Assembly: GCF_016899425.1 (NCBI RefSeq)
Contig: NZ_CP045995.1
Location: 2,542,001 to 2,606,000 of the forward strand
Direction of reading: 5' to 3'
Origin: Burkholderia sp. MS389
GTDB lineage: Bacteria > Pseudomonadota > Gammaproteobacteria > Burkholderiales > Burkholderiaceae
DNA: 64,000 bases
In this document: in pieces, positions 18,830-27,829 of the stretch
Numbering within the stretch: position 1 is the stretch's first letter
How the letters are laid out: each line of letters starts with the position of its first letter
The notes under the pieces: model-generated
The model's database searches: none
Told to the model about the DNA's origin: nothing
Seen by the model: the letters and a program-made list of their open reading frames with translations, nothing else
Made by a program: the position numbers and the translations under genes

Positions 18830-19747
18830 ATGGAGTTGAGACACCTCCGCTACTTCGTCGCGGTGGCCGAAGAGCGGAATTTCACGCGGGCGGCGGAACG
18901 GCTGCACATCGCGCAGCCGCCGCTGAGCCGGCAGATCCAGCAGCTCGAGGAAGCGCTCGGCGTGCCGCTGTTCGAGCGCACCGCGCGGCCGCTGAAGCTG
19001 ACCGATGCCGGACGCTTCTTCTATTCGCACGCGGTGCAGTTGCTCGCGCAGACCACCGAACTCGAATCGATGACGAAGCGGGTCGGCAAGATCGAGCGCA
19101 GCATGTCGGTCGGTTTCGTCGGCTCGACGCTGTACGGGATGCTGCCGAAGATCATCCGGCGCTTTCGCAGCGAATATCCGGCCGTCGAATTGAGCCTGCA
19201 CGAGATGTCGACGATGGACCAGATCAAGGCGCTGAAGGAAGGGCGCATCGACGTCGGGTTCGGGCGCATCCGCCACGAGGATCCGAGCGTGCGGCGCGTC
19301 GTGCTGCGCGAGGAGAGGATGATCGTCGCGCTGCCGGTCGGCCACGTGCTCGACAGCGCGAAGCCCGTGCTGTCGCTGCACGATCTCGTCAACGACACGC
19401 TGATCATCTTTCCGAAGGCGCCGCGCCCGAGCTACGCGGACCAGGTGCTCGCGGCCTTCCACGATCGCGCGCTGCAACCGCGCAGGATCTACGAGACGCG
19501 TGAACTGCAGATCGCGCTTGGCCTCGTCGCGATGGGCGAGGGCGTGTCGGTCGTGCCGCACAGCGTGTACGGGCTCAAGCGCGACGACATCAGCTACAAG
19601 CCGCTCGACGATCCGAACCTCGTGTCGCCGATCATCATGAGCATGCGGATGCTGGACGAGTCGGAGGACATTCGCGCGATGCAGGCGCTGATCTACCGGC
19701 TGTACGACGAAGCGCAGATGGAGTATCTGCCGCCGCAGCCCGAATGA
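18830..19747 (+). CDS. LysR-family transcriptional regulator (CatM/BenM-like)
   Basis: A 305-residue regulator. The ATG at 18830, preceded by GGGAGG, starts the canonical helix-turn-helix (MELRHLRYFVAVAEERNFTR, then AQPPLSRQIQQLEEALG). A LysR substrate-binding domain fills residues 90-295, and GFGRIRHEDPSVRR is typical of the aromatic-catabolism BenM/CatR branch. Such regulators bind small aromatic acids. No catabolic operon adjoins it here, so the target is unknown. The frame extends upstream without a plausible start. Confidence 0.9.
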   Translation: MELRHLRYFVAVAEERNFTRAAERLHIAQPPLSRQIQQLEEALGVPLFERTARPLKLTDAGRFFYSHAVQLLAQTTELESMTKRVGKIERSMSVGFVGSTLYGMLPKIIRRFRSEYPAVELSLHEMSTMDQIKALKEGRIDVGFGRIRHEDPSVRRVVLREERMIVALPVGHVLDSAKPVLSLHDLVNDTLIIFPKAPRPSYADQVLAAFHDRALQPRRIYETRELQIALGLVAMGEGVSVVPHSVYGLKRDDISYKPLDDPNLVSPIIMSMRMLDESEDIRAMQALIYRLYDEAQMEYLPPQPE

Positions 19748-19856
19748 ACGCGCGGCCGATAGGGGCTTGCTTGACGCTGCGCGCGCCGGCAGGCCACCAT
19801 GTCCGGATTCGATGCGGCCGCCGACGGGCGGCCGCTTTCATGCAGACGACCGACAC

Positions 19857-20684
19857 ATGACCGATATCGTGACCGAGGAGATGACCGTCGAGACGCCGCA
19901 AGGGCGTCTCTTTGCGAAACGCTGGGGTGCGGGGCCGGTGCGGCACGCGGCCGCGCCTGGGCCGGCCGCACCTGGGCCGGCCGCACCGATCGTGCTGCTG
20001 CACGATTCGCTCGGCTGCGTCGATCTGTGGCGCGATTTCCCCGCGCAACTCGCCAGCGCGACGCAACGCGACGTGATCGCATACGACCGTCTTGGTTTCG
20101 GCCGTTCGGATCGTCATCCCGGGGTACTCGCCACGACGTTCGTGCGCGACGAGGCCGATCATGCGTTCGTCGCGGTGCTGGATCGACTCGGCGTCGATAC
20201 GTTCGTCGCGTTCGGACACAGCGTCGGCGGCGGGATGGCGGTCGGCTGCGCGGCCGCGCAGCCGGCGCGTTGCCGCGCGCTCGTGACGGTCGCCGCGCAG
20301 GCGTTCGTCGAGGATCGCACGCTGGCCGGCATTCGCGACGCCGGGCGGCAGTTCGACGAGCCGGGGCAGCTCGACCGGCTCGCGCGCTATCACGGCGACA
20401 AGGCCGAATGGGTGCTGCGCGCGTGGGTCGACACGTGGTTGTCGCCGGCGTTTCGCGACTGGACTCTCGACGACGACCTGCCGCGCGTGCAGTGCGCGAC
20501 GCTCGCGATTCACGGCGAGGACGACGAATACGGGTCCGACGTGCATCCGAAGCGGATCGCCGCGCGCGTCGCGGGGCCGTCGTCGTTCCTGTTGCTCGCC
20601 CGCTGCGGACACATGCCGCACCGCGAGCGGACGGACGACGTGCTGGCCGCCGTCGCGACGTTGCTGCGCGACGCGGGCGCCTGA
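19857..20684 (+). CDS. Alpha/beta-fold hydrolase
   Basis: A 275-residue hydrolase. The nucleophile elbow is GHSVG (Ser about residue 124), an oxyanion-hole region is seen in IVLLHDSLGC, and the terminal catalytic pair is suggested by HGEDDEY and RCGHMPHRE. The substrate is unknown. The ATG at 19857 follows CGACAC without a strong ribosome site. Residues 33-43 contain a small duplication (PGPAA twice, from the repeated GCCTGGGCCGGCCGCACC unit), which is variable-looking DNA inside the N-terminus. It follows the LysR gene by 109 bp on the same strand. Confidence 0.85.
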   Translation: MTDIVTEEMTVETPQGRLFAKRWGAGPVRHAAAPGPAAPGPAAPIVLLHDSLGCVDLWRDFPAQLASATQRDVIAYDRLGFGRSDRHPGVLATTFVRDEADHAFVAVLDRLGVDTFVAFGHSVGGGMAVGCAAAQPARCRALVTVAAQAFVEDRTLAGIRDAGRQFDEPGQLDRLARYHGDKAEWVLRAWVDTWLSPAFRDWTLDDDLPRVQCATLAIHGEDDEYGSDVHPKRIAARVAGPSSFLLLARCGHMPHRERTDDVLAAVATLLRDAGA

Positions 20685-20724
20685 ACGCGCTCGACGTCGC
20701 CAGCGGGCGTATGCCCGCTGGCCG

Positions 20725-21081
20725 TCAGAACGAAAGCTGGATCCCGAGATCGATCGCCAGCAGCACGATCGACAGGCCGATGCCGAGAATCACGTTCGGC
20801 AACCGGTGCTCGAAATCGCGATGATCCTTGCGCATCGCCGCGCCGAGCAGGAAGATCGCCTCGACGACGATCTGCAGCCCGACGAACAGCAGCATCAGCA
20901 GATACTCGTAGCCCATCTGCTTGAACGCGACGAACTGCATCCCGTGATCGCGGATCCATTGGCCGACGCGCAGCAGTTCGTAGACGAACAGCAACGCGGG
21001 GAACAGGTAACTGATGAAGTAGGTCGGCGCGGTGGCGTGCCGTAGTTCGAGGTGGAAGTGCTGATGCGTGGTGGCCATCAC
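20725..21081 (-). CDS. Small integral membrane protein of unknown function
   Basis: A 118-residue protein with three predicted membrane helices (about residues 20-40, 58-80 and 94-115), a histidine-rich N-terminus (THQHFHLELRH) and no recognised family. An AGGAGGGTTG ribosome site precedes the start; the second codon is also ATG, so translation may begin at 21078. It is convergent with the hydrolase gene. Confidence 0.65.
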   Translation of the reverse strand: MMATTHQHFHLELRHATAPTYFISYLFPALLFVYELLRVGQWIRDHGMQFVAFKQMGYEYLLMLLFVGLQIVVEAIFLLGAAMRKDHRDFEHRLPNVILGIGLSIVLLAIDLGIQLSF

Positions 21082-21328
21082 AACCCTCCTTGCAACGCAT
21101 GATTGCGGTCGCGACGGCGGCGCGTGTCGCGTGCAAACTAGGGGATTGCCCGATGCACAGTGCGCAGCCGTACCGCATCAGCATACTGCTGCGCGGGAAA
21201 TTTGGCATGCGAAGTGTGCGTTCGTTGTAACAATGTGTGCGCGATGCGCGACGCGTTGGCGGCCTCCCGCTGGCCGTTGCGCTGCGTTGCATGGCGCCGC
21301 GACGTCCTTCCGGGCGTTTGTGCATGCG

Positions 21329-21949
21329 TCACCGTTTCGCTTCCGCGCCTTCGATAAACAGCTTCGCGACCGACTGAAACTCCCGTTTCAGCGACAGCCC
21401 CGGCACGGTCAGCCAGCGCAGCATCGCCGCGAGATACAGGTGATGGAACCAGGTCGCGAGCTGATCGGCCTGCAGCGTGCGGTCCAGTTCGCCGGTCTGC
21501 TGGCCGGCTGCGATCAGTTGCTGCCACACCAGCGCGATGTCGCTGCCGTTCTCTCCCGCGCGCTCCGGTTCGGCTGCGCCAATGCTCAGGAAGCGGTGCC
21601 GCAGGTACGCAAGCAGATACACCGGATGTTGTTCGCACCACGCGGCCGACGCGTCGAGCACGCAGCCGATGCGCGACGCAAAGGTCTTGCGCCGCGCGAC
21701 GTCCTGCTGCAGATGCGCGAGATCGCGCGCGAGTTCGCCCTCGAGCCAGTGCGCGAGCACGGCTTCCTTCGTCGGAAAGTGGTTGTACAGCGTGCGCTTC
21801 GCGACGTCGGCCTGCGCGGCGATCTGCTCCATCGTGACGGCATCGTAGCCGTGCGCGTCGAACAGGCGCGCGCCGGTCGCGGCGAGATGCGCGAGCATCT
21901 GGATGCGTTTGCGCGCGCGGCGGCCCGGATCGTCGGTCGGAATCGTCAT
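21329..21949 (-). CDS. TetR-family repressor
   Basis: A 206-residue regulator. An N-terminal helix-turn-helix (ATGARLFDAHGYDAVTMEQI, then ADVAKRTLYNHFPTKEA) precedes a helical ligand domain. The ATG at 21949 is preferred over one at 22012, because the upstream one lies beyond the shared promoter and inside the divergent gene's leader. It is divergent from a glycosyltransferase gene, and a palindrome at 21965-22000 between them is a good operator candidate. That arrangement suggests it represses the glycosyltransferase and itself. Confidence 0.88.
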   Translation of the reverse strand: MTIPTDDPGRRARKRIQMLAHLAATGARLFDAHGYDAVTMEQIAAQADVAKRTLYNHFPTKEAVLAHWLEGELARDLAHLQQDVARRKTFASRIGCVLDASAAWCEQHPVYLLAYLRHRFLSIGAAEPERAGENGSDIALVWQQLIAAGQQTGELDRTLQADQLATWFHHLYLAAMLRWLTVPGLSLKREFQSVAKLFIEGAEAKR

Positions 21950-21964
21950 GGCGGGGTTGACTGA

Positions 21965-22000
21965 AAGTGTACGGATTGCATTAGTATACGACGTGCACTT
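21965..22000. promoter_or_regulatory. Candidate TetR operator over the divergent promoter
   Basis: AAGTGTAC (21965-21972) and GTGCACTT (21993-22000) form an inverted repeat with one mismatch and a 20-bp centre, which holds a TAGTAT -10-like element (21982-21987). TTGACT at 21957 could be the -35 (19-bp spacing). The placement between the regulator and glycosyltransferase starts fits autorepression. Confidence 0.55.
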
Positions 22001-22041
22001 TTTTGAATCCAACCTTTTCCGCCATGCACGGGGAGCCCCGC

Positions 22042-23283
22042 ATGAAACTCGTCATCGCCACCTACGGCACCGAAGGCGACACGCGCCCGCTCGCGGCGCT
22101 CGGTCGCGCATTGATGGATGCCGGCCATGACGTCCGGTTGCTCGCCGACGCGGTGACGCTCGGGTCGGCCGCCGCGCTCGGCGTGCCGTCGGCGCCGCTG
22201 TCCGGCGATATCCGTCGCGCGATTGCGCCGGAAGGCGTGTTGGCCGGTGCGGTGCGCGGGCGCGGCGGCTTCGCCGATACGTCGAAGGCGCTCGCGGCGA
22301 TCGCGAATGCGAACACGGCCGCGTGGATGCGCGAAGTGGCGGACGCGTCGGCCGGCTGCGACGCGCTGCTCGTGTCGGGACTCGCGTCGTTCGTCGGGTT
22401 GTCGGTCGCCGAATATCGCCGCATCCCGGCGATTGGCGCGGGCATGATCCCGATCACGCCCACTGCCGAATTCGCGTCGCCGTTCCTGCCGCCGGGCAAG
22501 TTGCCGCGCGGGCTGAATCGCGCGACCCATCGGCTCGTGAATGCGCTGCTGTGGCAGGCGTTCAGGAAGTCGACCAATGCCGCGCGCGCCAGCGTAGGCG
22601 GATTGCCGCCGCGCAAGCGCGTGTGGACCGATCATCCGATGCTGTATGGCGTGTCGCCCGTGCTGCTGTCCGATCCGGCCGACTGGCCGGCGAACGTGCA
22701 AGCCTGTGGCCAGTGGCGAATCGATGCGCGTGCGTGGGCGCCGCCGCCCGAACTCGCGGCGTTTCTCGACGCGGGCGAGCCGCCCGTGTACGTCGGTTTC
22801 GGCAGCATGGCCGGCTTCGATCGCGCGGCGATGGCCGCGGCGCTGACGCAGGCGCTGGCCGGCCGGCGCGCGCTGCTTTATCCGGGCTGGAGCGGCATCG
22901 ATGCGTCGCTGCTGCCGGCGCACGTTCGCGTGATCGGCGACACGCCGCACGACTGGCTGTTCCCGCGCGTCGCGATGGCGATCCATCACGGCGGCTCGGG
23001 CACCACGCATTCGGCCGCACGGGCCGGTATTCCGTCGGTGGTCGTGCCGTTCGCGGGCGATCAGTTCTTCTGGGCGAACCGGCTGCAACGGCTCGGCGTC
23101 GCGGATGCGCCGGTGCCGGGCCGGCGCATGGAGGCTGCGGCGCTGGCGCGGGCCATCGTGTTTGCCGAACGGGATGAGACGAAGGCGCGTGCGACGGAAC
23201 TCGGTACGCTCATCGCGCAAGAAGACGGCTTGAAGCGGGCGGTCAGTGCGATCGAACGATGGGCGCAACCGCGCGCGCGGTAA
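22042..23283 (+). CDS. Glycosyltransferase, UDP-glucosyl/sterol glucosyltransferase-like (GT1/GT28 fold)
   Basis: A 413-residue two-domain GT-B enzyme. The ATG at 22042 begins the nucleotide-fold motif MKLVIATYGTEGDTRPLAAL; an in-frame ATG at 22003 is possible but overlaps the operator side. The C-terminal donor-binding motif is MAIHHGGSGTTHSAARAGIP followed by PFAGDQFFWANRL. Relatives move a sugar from a nucleotide donor to lipids, sterols, macrolides or other small molecules; the acceptor is unknown. Control by a TetR regulator that presumably senses a hydrophobic ligand suggests inactivation of a toxic compound by glycosylation. That role is inferred. Confidence 0.85.
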   Translation: MKLVIATYGTEGDTRPLAALGRALMDAGHDVRLLADAVTLGSAAALGVPSAPLSGDIRRAIAPEGVLAGAVRGRGGFADTSKALAAIANANTAAWMREVADASAGCDALLVSGLASFVGLSVAEYRRIPAIGAGMIPITPTAEFASPFLPPGKLPRGLNRATHRLVNALLWQAFRKSTNAARASVGGLPPRKRVWTDHPMLYGVSPVLLSDPADWPANVQACGQWRIDARAWAPPPELAAFLDAGEPPVYVGFGSMAGFDRAAMAAALTQALAGRRALLYPGWSGIDASLLPAHVRVIGDTPHDWLFPRVAMAIHHGGSGTTHSAARAGIPSVVVPFAGDQFFWANRLQRLGVADAPVPGRRMEAAALARAIVFAERDETKARATELGTLIAQEDGLKRAVSAIERWAQPRAR

Positions 23284-23298
23284 GCCCGCGCGTCGGCA

Positions 23299-23994
23299 TC
23301 AGAAATGCCCGGTGAACCGATAGCGGCTGCCCGGGTGCCACAGATTGGCGACCGACGCGACCAGCCCCTGCGACCACGTGCGCCGATGCAGCAGCAGGCA
23401 CGGCTCGCGATCGTCCATCGTCAGGTGGCGGCGCGTGTCGGCATCGGGCATCGCGGCCTCGATCCGGTATTCGACGCGCTGCAGCGGCGCGACGCGCGTC
23501 AGGTACTGGTTCGGCGTCGTCGCCGTGAAGTCCTGCAACGCGTATTCGGGCGCGCAGGCCGGATTGACCCAGCGTTCCTCGAGTTGCACGGGCGTGTCGT
23601 TCTCGAAGTGCAGCACGCGAGAATGGAAGATCGGGCTGCCGGTGTCGAGTTGCAGTTCGTCGGCGAGCTTCGCATCGGCGACGGCCGCGCCGACCAGCAG
23701 CACCTGCGCGCGATAGCCGTGGCCGCGCGCGGCGACTTCGTCGGAAATGCTGCGGATCGCGACGAGCGTCGATTCGTATTTCGGCGACGCGACGTACGTG
23801 CCGGAGCCGCGCGTGCGCGTGAGCACCTGTTCGGCGGTCAGCTCGCGCAGCGCGCGGTTGACGGTCATCCGAGCGACGTTGAATTCGCGCGCGAGCTCGT
23901 TCTCCGACGGCACCTGGTCGCCTTCCGCCCATTCGCCGGCATGAATGCGCGCGAGGATGAAGTCCTTGATTTCCTGATAGATCGGTGTGGTCAT
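23299..23994 (-). CDS. GntR-family regulator, HutC type
   Basis: A 231-residue protein. An N-terminal winged helix (YQEIKDFILARIHAGEW; SENELAREFNVARMTVNRAL) precedes a UTRA effector domain ending in a characteristic RYRFTGHF-type terminus. It is close to HutC, the urocanate-responsive repressor of histidine catabolism. No hut catabolic gene lies nearby, so control of the adjacent porin (181 bp upstream on the same strand) or of the hisQMP-like transporter is only a guess. The start at 23994 gives the normal HutC length. Confidence 0.85.
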   Translation of the reverse strand: MTTPIYQEIKDFILARIHAGEWAEGDQVPSENELAREFNVARMTVNRALRELTAEQVLTRTRGSGTYVASPKYESTLVAIRSISDEVAARGHGYRAQVLLVGAAVADAKLADELQLDTGSPIFHSRVLHFENDTPVQLEERWVNPACAPEYALQDFTATTPNQYLTRVAPLQRVEYRIEAAMPDADTRRHLTMDDREPCLLLHRRTWSQGLVASVANLWHPGSRYRFTGHF

Positions 23995-24176
23995 GGGATC
24001 ACGATTCAGAGTCGGCAGCGGGCCGCCGCCGAATGCCGGTCCGGCGCGCGCCCGGCGCCGAGTGTACCGGTTTCGCGAGCGCGCCGGCCCGGATTCCCCG
24101 AATGATCCCTGTTCGGCCGGCGCGCGTCCATGCGGGATTGCACAGAGCGGCCGGCCAGTCGACGGCCCGCGCGCGG

Positions 24177-25304
24177 TCAGAACCGATGCCGGATGCCGAT
24201 CGTTGCGACTACCTGCGTGCGGGTCGACGAAGCCGCGACCCCCGTGACGTTCGCGAACCCGAGCGTCGCGTCCGACGGCACGCCGAACTGGTGCTGGTAC
24301 ACGGTTTCCGCATACACGTCGGTGCGCTTGCTCAGCGCGTAGTCGGCCATCAGCGTCACCTGGTGCCACTTCGGCCGGTGGCTGCCGGTGGCGTCGTCGT
24401 AGCGGCCGTCGGTGAACGTATAGGCGCCCGCGAACGAGACGGCCGGCGTCAGCGCATAGCGCGCGTTGAGTTCGTAGTTGTCGAAGCGCAGCGCATTCAG
24501 CGCGCCGGGCAGCGACGACGCGGCCGTCTCGTCGAACATCGTATGCGTCCACAACGCGCCGATCGTCAGCCGGTCGAACGCGTAGCTGCCGCCGGCGCCC
24601 ATCACGCGCTGCCGGACGGCCGGGAAGTTCGGCGCGTCGTTCGTCGACAATGCGCCGCCGGTCGTCAGGCCGCCGCGGTTGAGTTGCAGGTACGCGGCGC
24701 CGAGATTGACCGGCCCGTTCGCATATGACACGCCCGCGCTGTATGCGCGGTTGTTCGCGAAGCCGCCGGCCGCGTTGCCGAACCCGTACAGGCCGCCGAA
24801 CTGCCAGCCGGCGAGCGTCGGGCTCGTGTATTTCACCGCGTTGTCGATGTAGAACGAATCGTCGAGGTTGTCGTTGTCGAACGGATGCGATGCGAGGTTG
24901 TTGCCGTCGCCGTTGTTCGCCATCGCGAGCGGGCCGAGATAGTCGACCACGGCGTCGTACTGGCGGCCGAGCGTTAGCGTGCCGTACCGGTCGCTCTGCA
25001 GGCCGACGTACGCACGGCGGCCGAATATCGTATTTCGATAGGACTGCGTGCCGTTGTTCAGGTTGAAGCCGCTTTCGAGTCGAAACAGCGCATGCAGACC
25101 GCCGCCGAGATCCTCGTTGCCGCTCAGCCCGAAGACCGTGTTCGACAGCAGCCCGCTGCCTTGCTGCCACGCGCTTTTGCCCGACTGGTTGTTCGTATAG
25201 GCGATACCGGCATCCAGCATCCCGTAGAGCGTGACGCTGCTTTGCGCATGCGCGGCGGCGCCGATGAATGCGAACGACAGGGTACCGACGACTGCTTTCT
25301 TCAT
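24177..25304 (-). CDS. Gram-negative trimeric porin
   Basis: A 375-residue outer-membrane beta-barrel. The ATG at 25304 starts a signal peptide (MKKAVVGTLSFAFIGAAAHA), followed by SSVTLYGMLDAGIAYTNN and FGRRAYVGLQSDRYGTLTLG, hallmarks of the Burkholderia/Neisseria porin family, and the chain ends with a C-terminal phenylalanine (GIRHRF) recognised by the BAM complex. It allows diffusion of small hydrophilic solutes. The HutC-type regulator gene lies downstream on the same strand. Confidence 0.93.
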   Translation of the reverse strand: MKKAVVGTLSFAFIGAAAHAQSSVTLYGMLDAGIAYTNNQSGKSAWQQGSGLLSNTVFGLSGNEDLGGGLHALFRLESGFNLNNGTQSYRNTIFGRRAYVGLQSDRYGTLTLGRQYDAVVDYLGPLAMANNGDGNNLASHPFDNDNLDDSFYIDNAVKYTSPTLAGWQFGGLYGFGNAAGGFANNRAYSAGVSYANGPVNLGAAYLQLNRGGLTTGGALSTNDAPNFPAVRQRVMGAGGSYAFDRLTIGALWTHTMFDETAASSLPGALNALRFDNYELNARYALTPAVSFAGAYTFTDGRYDDATGSHRPKWHQVTLMADYALSKRTDVYAETVYQHQFGVPSDATLGFANVTGVAASSTRTQVVATIGIRHRF

Positions 25305-25439
25305 TGTGTGTATTTCCTGGAAAGGCCCGTTGCGACGGGAACGGCGACCCGTCACGCGTGCCCGTGCGAACACGCGTGTGCGAATCGATGAAAGGGGAGC
25401 GCGTGACGCGTGTTCACGCGCGGCGGCGGCGAACGCCGG

Positions 25440-25751
25440 CTAGTGCAGCAGGCGGATCGTGCCGAACTCGGCGGCCGGCAGCGCGCGCAGGATCGACAGG
25501 ATCGCGGGCGACGCCTGCGACCGCGCGACTTCGAGTTCGATGCACGCGCGCCCGGTGCGGCTGTCGATCGTGGCCGTGTAGCCGTTGAGCGCGGCGCCGA
25601 CGGCCTGATGCAACTGGCGCCGCACGATCGCGAGGTTGTCCGATTCGACGCGAACTGACAGCAGCACGAGTGCGTCCGTGGGAGAGCGACGCCGCGAACG
25701 ATCGGGCGGCAGATGGCGTGAAGCAGCGGAATCGGTTGTGGTCGGTTTCAT
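25440..25751 (-). CDS. Hypothetical 103-residue protein, possibly ACT-like
   Basis: The start at 25751 was chosen because the frame upstream is arginine-rich and has no ribosome site. Residues 25-100 (ALVLLSVRVESDNLAIVRRQ ... ARSQASPAILSILRAL) alternate beta and alpha in a pattern like a small ferredoxin or ACT fold, but no family is recognised with confidence. There is no signal peptide. It lies upstream of the porin gene on the same strand. Confidence 0.5.
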   Translation of the reverse strand: MKPTTTDSAASRHLPPDRSRRRSPTDALVLLSVRVESDNLAIVRRQLHQAVGAALNGYTATIDSRTGRACIELEVARSQASPAILSILRALPAAEFGTIRLLH

Positions 25752-26243
25752 GGGCTCATCCCCGGTCACAGCGGGCTCCGCATCGCGGAGATCTCGTGAT
25801 GGACATGGCCCCCATTCTAGAAATCGCCGTGGCGAGACGGTGTATAGACTCGCCGCACGCGTGCAAAGGATGCGTAAACGCGCCGTGCCGCGCCGGCCAA
25901 CGGCCCAAGGCATGATGAGCGCGCGCTGGCGGAGTTATCGTTGGATGAGCGGCTCAGTCGACGAAAGTCTAGACAGCTGCCGCGGCCCGCCCGTACGCCG
26001 CGAGAGCGCCATCATTCCGCTTCGTTTAATCAATAAGTAATTGAAAATTAAGGAAAATGCGGCCTAGTGCTCCTAATCCGCCGACAATTAGAGATAAACA
26101 CGGATTGCTGGCCTCGCCCTGAAAAGGCAAAGTTGTCTGTACAACTTGGGGCGTCGCCGGAACGGGCGATTTCCCCGGTTGGAAGGGTTCACGGCGCTCA
26201 GCTTGACCGGAGCCCGCACCAGTTCGCCTCTGATAGGAACGCC
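25752..26243. other. Non-coding stretch upstream of the amino-acid ABC transporter
   Basis: About 490 bp. The segment 26020-26065 is markedly AT-rich (TTTAATCAATAAGTAATTG) and probably holds the promoter for the transporter operon. A TCTAGACAGC stretch lies at 25968. No gene is visible. Confidence 0.45.
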
Positions 26244-26291
26244 ATGAAGAAACTCGCGCTCGGTATTGCCCTCGCCACGCCCTTCGCGTGA
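26244..26291 (+). pseudogene. 15-codon signal-peptide stub, possible remnant of the periplasmic binding-protein gene
   Basis: AGGAAC followed 9 bases later by ATG opens MKKLALGIALATPFA and a TGA stop. The peptide looks like the first half of a Sec signal peptide, exactly where the substrate-binding protein gene of a hisJQMP-type operon is expected. Only 63 bp remain before the permease start at 26355, in the same frame with no other stop. A deletion that removed the binding protein is the simplest reading. A short regulatory leader peptide is the alternative. Confidence 0.5.
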
Positions 26292-26354
26292 CGCGCCCGG
26301 CTTGATGAGCAGGCCGCATCACGTCGTGCGCAGAACTCGTTTGATACGCGCTTA

Positions 26355-27086
26355 ATGGCTATTGACAATCCAGCCACATCGTTCTGGATCCCTAATATGA
26401 TCTTCCAAGGATTTGGCCCGCTGCTGTGGGCCGGCACGGTCGAGACCGTGAAGCTCGCGGTGCTGTCGCTCGCCGCGTCGCTGATACTGGGCCTCGCCGG
26501 CGCGGCCGCGAAACTGTCGGCCAACCGCGCGCTCAAGTCGGTCGGCACGTTCTACACGACGCTGATCCGCGCGGTGCCCGACCTCGTGCTGATGCTGCTG
26601 CTGTTCTACGGGATCCAGATCCTGCTGAACGACGTGACCGACGTGCTCGGCTGGGACCAGATCGACATCGACCCGTTCGTGGCCGGCGTCGTGACGCTCG
26701 GCTTCATCTACGGCGCGTACTTCACCGAGACGTTCCGCGGTGCGTTCCTCGCGGTGCCGCGCGGCCAGCTCGAAGCGGGCTTCGCGTACGGGATGAGCGG
26801 CTGGCGCGTGTTTTACCGCATCCTGTTCCCGCAGATGATGCGCTTCGCGCTGCCGGGCATCGGCAACAACTGGCAGGTGCTCGTGAAAGCCACCGCGCTC
26901 GTGTCGATCATCGGCCTCGCCGACGTCGTGAAGGCGTCGCAGGACGCGGGCAAGAGCACGCTCGATTTCTTCTTTTTCACGCTCGCGGCAGGCGCGATCT
27001 ACCTCGCGATCACGACGGTGTCCAACGTCGTGCTGCACCACCTCGAGAAGCGTTATTCCGTCGGTGTCCGGAGGCTTGCACTGTGA
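26355..27086 (+). CDS. hisQ: Amino-acid ABC transporter permease, HisQ type
   Basis: A 243-residue inner-membrane permease with about five helices and the coupling EAA loop (EAGFAYGMSGWRVFYRILFP). It pairs with the next permease to import a polar amino acid (histidine, arginine, lysine or ornithine in known relatives). An internal ATG at 26397 (MIFQGFG...) gives the N-terminus usual for HisQ; the upstream 14 residues may be an artefact, and neither start has a strong ribosome site. It overlaps hisM by 4 bp. The usual preceding binding-protein gene is absent. Confidence 0.88.
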   Translation: MAIDNPATSFWIPNMIFQGFGPLLWAGTVETVKLAVLSLAASLILGLAGAAAKLSANRALKSVGTFYTTLIRAVPDLVLMLLLFYGIQILLNDVTDVLGWDQIDIDPFVAGVVTLGFIYGAYFTETFRGAFLAVPRGQLEAGFAYGMSGWRVFYRILFPQMMRFALPGIGNNWQVLVKATALVSIIGLADVVKASQDAGKSTLDFFFFTLAAGAIYLAITTVSNVVLHHLEKRYSVGVRRLAL

Positions 27087-27796
27087 TCGAACTCGTCGGC
27101 CAGTACTGGCAAAACTATCTCTATTCCGACGGCTACCGCTTCAGCGGCCTCGCGATCACGCTGTGGCTGCTGGTCGTGTCGATCGCGCTCGGTTTCGCGC
27201 TCGCCGTGCCGCTCGCGATCGCGCGTGCGTCGTCGAACCGCTGGATCTCCGGCCCCGTGTGGCTCTATACGTACGTGTTCCGCGGCACGCCGCTCTACGT
27301 GCAACTGCTGATGTGCTACACGGGCATCTACAGCCTGCAGGTCGTGCACGACCACGTGCTGCTCGACACGTTCTTCCGCAACGCGATGAACTGCACGCTG
27401 CTCGCGTTCGTGCTGAACGAATGCGCGTATGCGACCGAGATCTTCGCGGGCGCGATCAAGGCGACGTCGGCCGGCGAGATCGAGGCCGGGATGGCGTACG
27501 GAATGTCGCGCTTCAAGCTCTATACGCGCATCATCCTGCCGTCCGCGCTGCGCCGCTCGCTGCCGAGCTACAGCAACGAAGTGATCCTGATGCTGCACGC
27601 GACGACGCTCGCGTTCACCGCGACCGTGCCCGACATCCTGAAGGTCACGCGCGACGTCAATTCGGCGACGTACATGTCGTTCCAGGCCTACGGCATCGCG
27701 GCCGTGCTGTACGCGGTCGTCGTATTCGCGCTCATCTGGGCGTTCCGCAAGCTCGAGACGCGCTGGCTCGCGTACCTCGCGCCGCGCGGCCATTAA
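27083..27796 (+). CDS. hisM: Amino-acid ABC transporter permease, HisM type
   Basis: A 237-residue permease that starts with GTG overlapping the hisQ stop (GTGA, 27083-27086), a sign of translational coupling. YVFRGTPLYVQLLMCYTGIY and an EAA loop (EAGMAYGMSRFKLYTRIILP) identify it as the HisM partner. It forms a heterodimeric channel with HisQ, driven by HisP. Residues match the basic amino acid subgroup closely. Confidence 0.92.
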   Translation: MIELVGQYWQNYLYSDGYRFSGLAITLWLLVVSIALGFALAVPLAIARASSNRWISGPVWLYTYVFRGTPLYVQLLMCYTGIYSLQVVHDHVLLDTFFRNAMNCTLLAFVLNECAYATEIFAGAIKATSAGEIEAGMAYGMSRFKLYTRIILPSALRRSLPSYSNEVILMLHATTLAFTATVPDILKVTRDVNSATYMSFQAYGIAAVLYAVVVFALIWAFRKLETRWLAYLAPRGH

Positions 27797-27829
27797 CGCA
27801 TTCGCAAGATCCGCAACGAAGGACCCCGC

